Origin: Streptomyces hilarionis
GTDB taxonomy: Bacteria > Actinomycetota > Actinomycetes > Streptomycetales > Streptomycetaceae
Direction of reading: 5' to 3'
NCBI RefSeq assembly: GCF_024539675.1
Contig: NZ_JAHHIT010000094.1
Coordinates: forward strand, 1 to 36,832
Length of the DNA stretch: 36,832 nt
A program made the position numbers and the translations under genes. Each line of letters begins with the position of its first letter. Positions within the stretch are counted from its first letter, which is position 1. The notes under the pieces were generated by a model. It saw only the letters and a list, made by a program, of their open reading frames with translations. It had not been told where the DNA came from and did not search any database. Shown piece by piece: positions 32,037 through 36,832 of the stretch.

Positions 32037-33320
32037 TTGACCGATCCCTGGGTGGCCCTGGAACCCGGGGCCGACCCCGCCGAGCGAGTACGTCTCCTGC
32101 GCCGCGCGCACGAGACGTTCACCGAGGCCGGCACCGTGCCGCGGCCGGTGCGGGCCGTCGTGGCCGACTCCTGGCGGCGTTCCGCGCGGGCGGGCGTCGG
32201 CCCGGACGGCGCCGCGCACGTCGAGTTGGACGACGGTGAGCTCGACGCCTACCGGTGCGAGCACCCGCTGGCGCGAGTGATGCCGCTGTTCCGCGAGTTG
32301 ATGGGCACGTTCGCCGCGGACGGCGAACATCTGCTGGCCGTGTGCGACGCACGCGGGAGACTGCTGTGGGTGGAGGGCCACGCGGCGACCCGGCGACAGG
32401 CGGGCCGGATGAACTTCGTGCCCGGCGCGCACTGGGCGGAGAGCGCGATGGGGACCAACGCGCCGGGCACGGCCGTCGCCCTGGACCGTCCCGTGCAGGT
32501 GTTCGCGGCCGAGCACTTCATCCGGCGGGTGCAACCGTGGACGTGCGCGGCCGCCCCGGTGCACGACCCGCGGACCGGGCGCGTGCTGGGCGCCGTGGAC
32601 ATCACGGGCGGCGACGGGCTGGCGCACCCGCACAGCCTGGGCTTCGTGCAGGCCGTCGCCCGGGCCGCGGAGGCCCATCTGGCGCTGCTCACTCCCGAGC
32701 CGCCGGTCGGCGAGACGTCCCGGCTGACCGTGCTGGGCCGGGACGAGGCGCGCTTGACCACCGGAGGCCGCAGCATCAGGCTGAGCCGCCGGCACAGCGA
32801 GATCCTGCTGTTGCTGGCACGTCACCCCGAAGGCCTCACGGGCGACGGGCTGCTGTGCGCCCTGTACGAGGACGAGTCGGTGACGCCGGTGACGCTGCGG
32901 GCCGAACTGGCCCGGCTGCGCGGGGTGCTGGGACCCGGGTTGCTGGCCTCGCGACCCTACCGGCTCACTGCGGCCGTCGAGTCGGACCTGGACGTCGTCG
33001 AACGCAAGCTGGCGGCGGGCGCGGTCACGGCGGCGCTGACGGCCTACACCGGGCCACCGCTGCCGGGGTCCCGGGCGCCCGCCGTGGCACGGCTGGGCCG
33101 GCGGCTCGCCGACGGTCTGCGCGCCGCGCTGATCGCCTGCGGCGACCCCGACCTGTTGGCGGACTGGGCGCACGCCCCGTGGGGCGAGGACGACCTCGAC
33201 GTATGGCGGGCTCTCGCGGCGGCACGTCCGACCGCCGCTACGCGGGCCCGCGTCACGGCACTGGAATGCGAGCTGACGGCGCCGGGCGAGCGGCCGCGTC
33301 CGCGAGGGCCACGACCATGA
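32037..33320 (+). CDS. GAF-domain transcriptional regulator
   Basis: A 427-aa regulator resembling the N-terminal half of AcoR-like proteins. An opening region has ERVRLLRRAHETFTEAG and VVADSWRRSARAGV. A GAF ligand-binding domain (about 90-220) shows LLAVCDARGRLLWVEGH, HWAESAMGTNAPGTAV and RVLGAVDITGG. A C-terminal winged-helix-like region (about 245-310) has LSRRHSEILLLLARHPEG and LRAELARLRGVLG. There is no AAA+ sigma-54 domain. The TTG at 32037 is chosen for its strong GGGAGG site and the conserved TDPWVALEPGADP start; ATG at 31974 lacks a ribosome site. It probably controls the aldehyde dehydrogenase just downstream (inference). Confidence 0.8.
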   Translation: MTDPWVALEPGADPAERVRLLRRAHETFTEAGTVPRPVRAVVADSWRRSARAGVGPDGAAHVELDDGELDAYRCEHPLARVMPLFRELMGTFAADGEHLLAVCDARGRLLWVEGHAATRRQAGRMNFVPGAHWAESAMGTNAPGTAVALDRPVQVFAAEHFIRRVQPWTCAAAPVHDPRTGRVLGAVDITGGDGLAHPHSLGFVQAVARAAEAHLALLTPEPPVGETSRLTVLGRDEARLTTGGRSIRLSRRHSEILLLLARHPEGLTGDGLLCALYEDESVTPVTLRAELARLRGVLGPGLLASRPYRLTAAVESDLDVVERKLAAGAVTAALTAYTGPPLPGSRAPAVARLGRRLADGLRAALIACGDPDLLADWAHAPWGEDDLDVWRALAAARPTAATRARVTALECELTAPGERPRPRGPRP

Positions 33321-33390
33321 GGGCGACGACCGTGGCGGCGACCATGGCGGCGACGGCCGTCAGGACGACGGCCGTGAGGCTGGGTGAGGC

Positions 33391-33408
33391 GCAACGTGAG
33401 TGCAACGT
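33391..33408 (+). promoter_or_regulatory. Direct repeat upstream of the aldehyde dehydrogenase
   Basis: Two copies of GCAACGT, 11 bp apart (one helical turn), lie 70 bp before the dehydrogenase start. TAGCGT at 33419 could be its -10. A binding site for the GAF regulator is plausible but unproven. Confidence 0.4.
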
Positions 33409-33476
33409 CCGTCTCTCTAGCGTCGCGCGCAGAGCTGTCCGACGGCGGACAGCGCTGCCGAAGGAGGCTGACCAGG

Positions 33477-35000
<1,524 letters not shown>

Positions 35001-35039
35001 CGGACGGCCTCGGTCGGTCGGCTGCGTCGTCGCGCGCGA

Positions 35040-35065
35040 GGGTCGCCGCCGGGCGGCGGCGACCC
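35040..35065. terminator. Hairpin after the aldehyde dehydrogenase
   Basis: A perfect 11-bp stem (35040-35050 with 35055-35065) and a 4-nt GGGC loop lie 40 bp past the dehydrogenase stop. Confidence 0.8.
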
Positions 35066-35072
35066 CGGGGTG

Positions 35073-35125
35073 CCGACGAGGCCTTCGGGTGCGGCCGGGG
35101 AGCCGCGCCCTCAAGGCCTCGTCGG
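35073..35125. terminator. Long hairpin between convergent genes
   Basis: A perfect 13-bp outer stem (35073-35085 with 35113-35125) encloses a further, nearly complementary inner stem. With the hairpin before it, it separates the dehydrogenase from the convergent xylanase and suits the xylanase 3' end, 26 bp away. Confidence 0.8.
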
Positions 35126-35150
35126 TTCGCTTGCGACCGTGCGGGAGCTG

Positions 35151-36581
35151 TTACGAGCGGGTCCAGCGCTGGTTGCTGCCGCCCGAGCAGGAGTAGAGCT
35201 GGAGCAGGGTGCCGTTGGCCGTGCCGTTCGCCACGGCGTCGAGACAGAGGCCGGACTGGACGCCGACGATGGAACCGTCGGAGTTGAGGCGCCACTTCTG
35301 GTTGTCGCCGCCCCAGCAGCTGTAGATCTGCACCTTGGCTCCGTTGCCGGTGCCGGCGGCGTCCAGGCACTTGTCGCCGAAGACCCTGAGCTCGCCGGCC
35401 GAGGTGGACGTCCACTGCTGGTTGGCGCTGCTGTGGCAGTCCCAGAGGTTGAGCTGGGTGCCGTCGGCGGTGCTGCTGCCGGGCACGTCCACGCAGCGGC
35501 CCGAGCCGACCCCCTTGATCGCCGTGCCGTCCGAGGGGGGCGGGGTGGTGGTGCCGCCGTTGAGGGCGTCGAGGACGGCGGTGTAGGCGGGCTTCTTGCC
35601 GCCGCCGCTGTTGAAGAGCAGCGGGGTCTGCTCCGATCGCCACGAATCGCTGTCGCGCACGCCCCAGACGGTGATGCCGAGGCAGCGCGACACGGCCAGG
35701 CAGTCGTTGGTCACGTTGGCGTAGGTCGTGGCCGACGCGCCCTGGATGTCGAGTTCGGTGATGGCCACGTCGACGCCGAGGGCGGCGAAGTTCTGCAGGG
35801 TGGTGCGGAAGTTGCTGTTGTAGGGGCTGTCATTGTTGAAGTGCGACTGGAAGCCGACGCAGTCGATCGGCACGCCACGCTGCTTGAAGTCGCGGACCAT
35901 GGAGTACATGGCCTGGGTCTTGGCCCAGGTCCAGTTCTCGACGTTGTAGTCGTTGTAGCAGAGCTTGGCGGCCGGGTCGGCGGCGCGCGCGGTGCGGAAG
36001 GCGACCTCGATCCAGTCGTTGCCGGTGCGCTGGAGGTTGGAGTCGCGCCGGGCTCCCGAACTGCCGTCGGCGAAGGCCTCGTTCACGACGTCCCACTGGG
36101 CGATCTTGCCTTTGTAGTGGGCCATCACGCCGTTGATGTGGCTGATCATCGCCTGGCGCAGCGTGCTGCCGCTGAGGCTCTGCATCCAGCCGGGCTGCTG
36201 GGAGTGCCAGGCCAGCGTGTGGCCGCGCACCTTCTTGCCGTTCTGCACCGCCCAGTTGTAGACGCGGTCACCGGCGGCGAAGTTGAACTGACCTCGCTGT
36301 GGCTCGGTGGCGTCGATCTTCATCTCGTTCTCGGGCGTCACCATGTTGAACTCACGGCCCGCGATCGAGGTGTACGCCGAGTCGCCCAGCCTGCCCGAGG
36401 CGATGGCGGTGCCGAAGTAGCGGCCGCTCTGCGCCGCGGCCGCGCCGAGCGTGCTCTCGGCGGCGTGCGCCGGCGGGGCGACGAGGGCGGCGACCACGCA
36501 GAAGGCGCCGACGGCCTGCGCCAGCAGCAGGCCGCGGATCCTCCGGCGGACACCGGGTCGGGGAGGGGCATACGAGCCCAT
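35151..36581 (-). CDS. xlnA: Secreted GH10 endo-1,4-beta-xylanase with CBM13
   Basis: A 476-aa exported xylanase very like S. lividans XlnA (Xylanase A). The signal peptide has an RRRIR basic part and hydrophobic core, with likely cleavage after APPAHA (residue 40). The GH10 barrel (about 41-340) has acid/base Glu168 in DVVNEAF (Glu128 of the mature enzyme) and the nucleophile in AITELDIQG (Glu276, mature 236). After a Thr/Pro-rich linker (TTTPPPSDG), a ricin-type CBM13 domain carries three repeats ending in QQW, QKW and QRW motifs that bind xylan. The ATG at 36581 follows TTGGAGG. It cleaves xylan outside the cell, feeding the xylose genes nearby. Confidence 0.97.
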   Translation of the reverse strand: MGSYAPPRPGVRRRIRGLLLAQAVGAFCVVAALVAPPAHAAESTLGAAAAQSGRYFGTAIASGRLGDSAYTSIAGREFNMVTPENEMKIDATEPQRGQFNFAAGDRVYNWAVQNGKKVRGHTLAWHSQQPGWMQSLSGSTLRQAMISHINGVMAHYKGKIAQWDVVNEAFADGSSGARRDSNLQRTGNDWIEVAFRTARAADPAAKLCYNDYNVENWTWAKTQAMYSMVRDFKQRGVPIDCVGFQSHFNNDSPYNSNFRTTLQNFAALGVDVAITELDIQGASATTYANVTNDCLAVSRCLGITVWGVRDSDSWRSEQTPLLFNSGGGKKPAYTAVLDALNGGTTTPPPSDGTAIKGVGSGRCVDVPGSSTADGTQLNLWDCHSSANQQWTSTSAGELRVFGDKCLDAAGTGNGAKVQIYSCWGGDNQKWRLNSDGSIVGVQSGLCLDAVANGTANGTLLQLYSCSGGSNQRWTRS

Positions 36582-36722
36582 GTCTGTGCCTCCAAGGGGG
36601 AAATCGGGGAAGGACCGAAGCGCGGGGAACGCGTCGGCGCGAGCAGGGCGACGGGACGATCACGACCGGCGTCGCGACGGCAGTGGGCCGGCCGAGGGAT
36701 GACGGCCGTCGGGTCGTGGACG

Positions 36723-36820
36723 GCATCGGGTCATGGACGACAGGTGACAACCGTCGGGTCGCGGATGACGGGTGATGGCCGTCGGGTCACGGATGACGGG
36801 TGATGGCCGTCGGATGACGG
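36723..36820. repeat. 28-bp tandem repeat upstream of the xylanase
   Basis: Units at 36751-36778 and 36779-36806 differ at one base (shared core GGATGACGGGTGATGG). A diverged unit precedes them at 36723-36750, with a partial one before 36723, and a shortened copy follows at 36807. The array reaches almost to the window edge. Confidence 0.9.
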
Positions 36821-36832
36821 GCGGGCGGGGGG

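Noticed and set aside
28892..32134. A minus-strand frame of about 1080 codons opposite xylB and the ROK gene
   Set aside because: The plus strand has well-known families with ribosome sites; the antisense product shows no domain.

Overview
The window is very GC-rich chromosomal DNA with the codon bias, short overlapping operons and gene families of Streptomyces (conservon signalling genes, DUF5709, DUF6397, an S. lividans XlnA-like xylanase, an actinomycete-type xylose isomerase). From memory, the order ABC pair - DUF5709 - type B L31 - membrane hydrolase - helicase ... xylA - xylB - ROK - GAF regulator - aldehyde dehydrogenase resembles the SCO1147-SCO1174 stretch of S. coelicolor. That is recollection and was not searched. 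I saw no rRNA, tRNA, CRISPR array, insertion sequence or phage gene.

Layout. Positions 37-3737 hold a two-gene heterodimeric ABC exporter, closed by a strong hairpin. Positions 4194-4940 hold an acidic DUF5709 protein and a zinc-independent type B ribosomal protein L31. A YdjM-like membrane hydrolase (minus strand) and a DUF3516 DEAD-box helicase (plus strand) diverge near 5.8 kb. A 9-bp tandem array and a TesB thioesterase follow.

Positions 9481-16961 form a signalling block, almost all on the minus strand: a DUF6397 protein, a Roadblock/LC7 protein, a conservon (P-loop GTPase, DUF742, Roadblock/LC7, large sensor kinase) and an MHYT membrane sensor. One small F420/FMN-type oxidoreductase on the plus strand sits inside it. 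Positions 17105-20885 hold a methyltransferase, an alpha/beta-hydrolase remnant, an MpaB/DUF2236 oxygenase and several small or unknown proteins. Positions 21156-25360 are a translationally coupled SNF2 helicase / SWIM zinc-finger pair. A secreted phytase-like esterase and a Leu-Pro-repeat membrane protein follow.

Positions 27582-31618 are a xylose-use block: xylA diverging from xylB, with a ROK regulator downstream of xylB. A GAF-domain regulator and an aldehyde dehydrogenase come next. The window ends with a secreted GH10-CBM13 xylanase, convergent to the dehydrogenase and separated from it by two strong hairpins. Secreted xylanase, isomerase, kinase and ROK repressor make a plausible xylan-to-xylulose-5-phosphate set, although uptake and beta-xylosidase genes are not in the window.

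Points most worth a second look: ABC subunits with complementary lost motifs; a conservon extended by MHYT and a second Roadblock protein and split by a hairpin between its DUF742 and GTPase genes; a G9 tract placed so that a -1 slip would fuse SNF2 to SWIM; and several tandem repeat arrays at gene edges.
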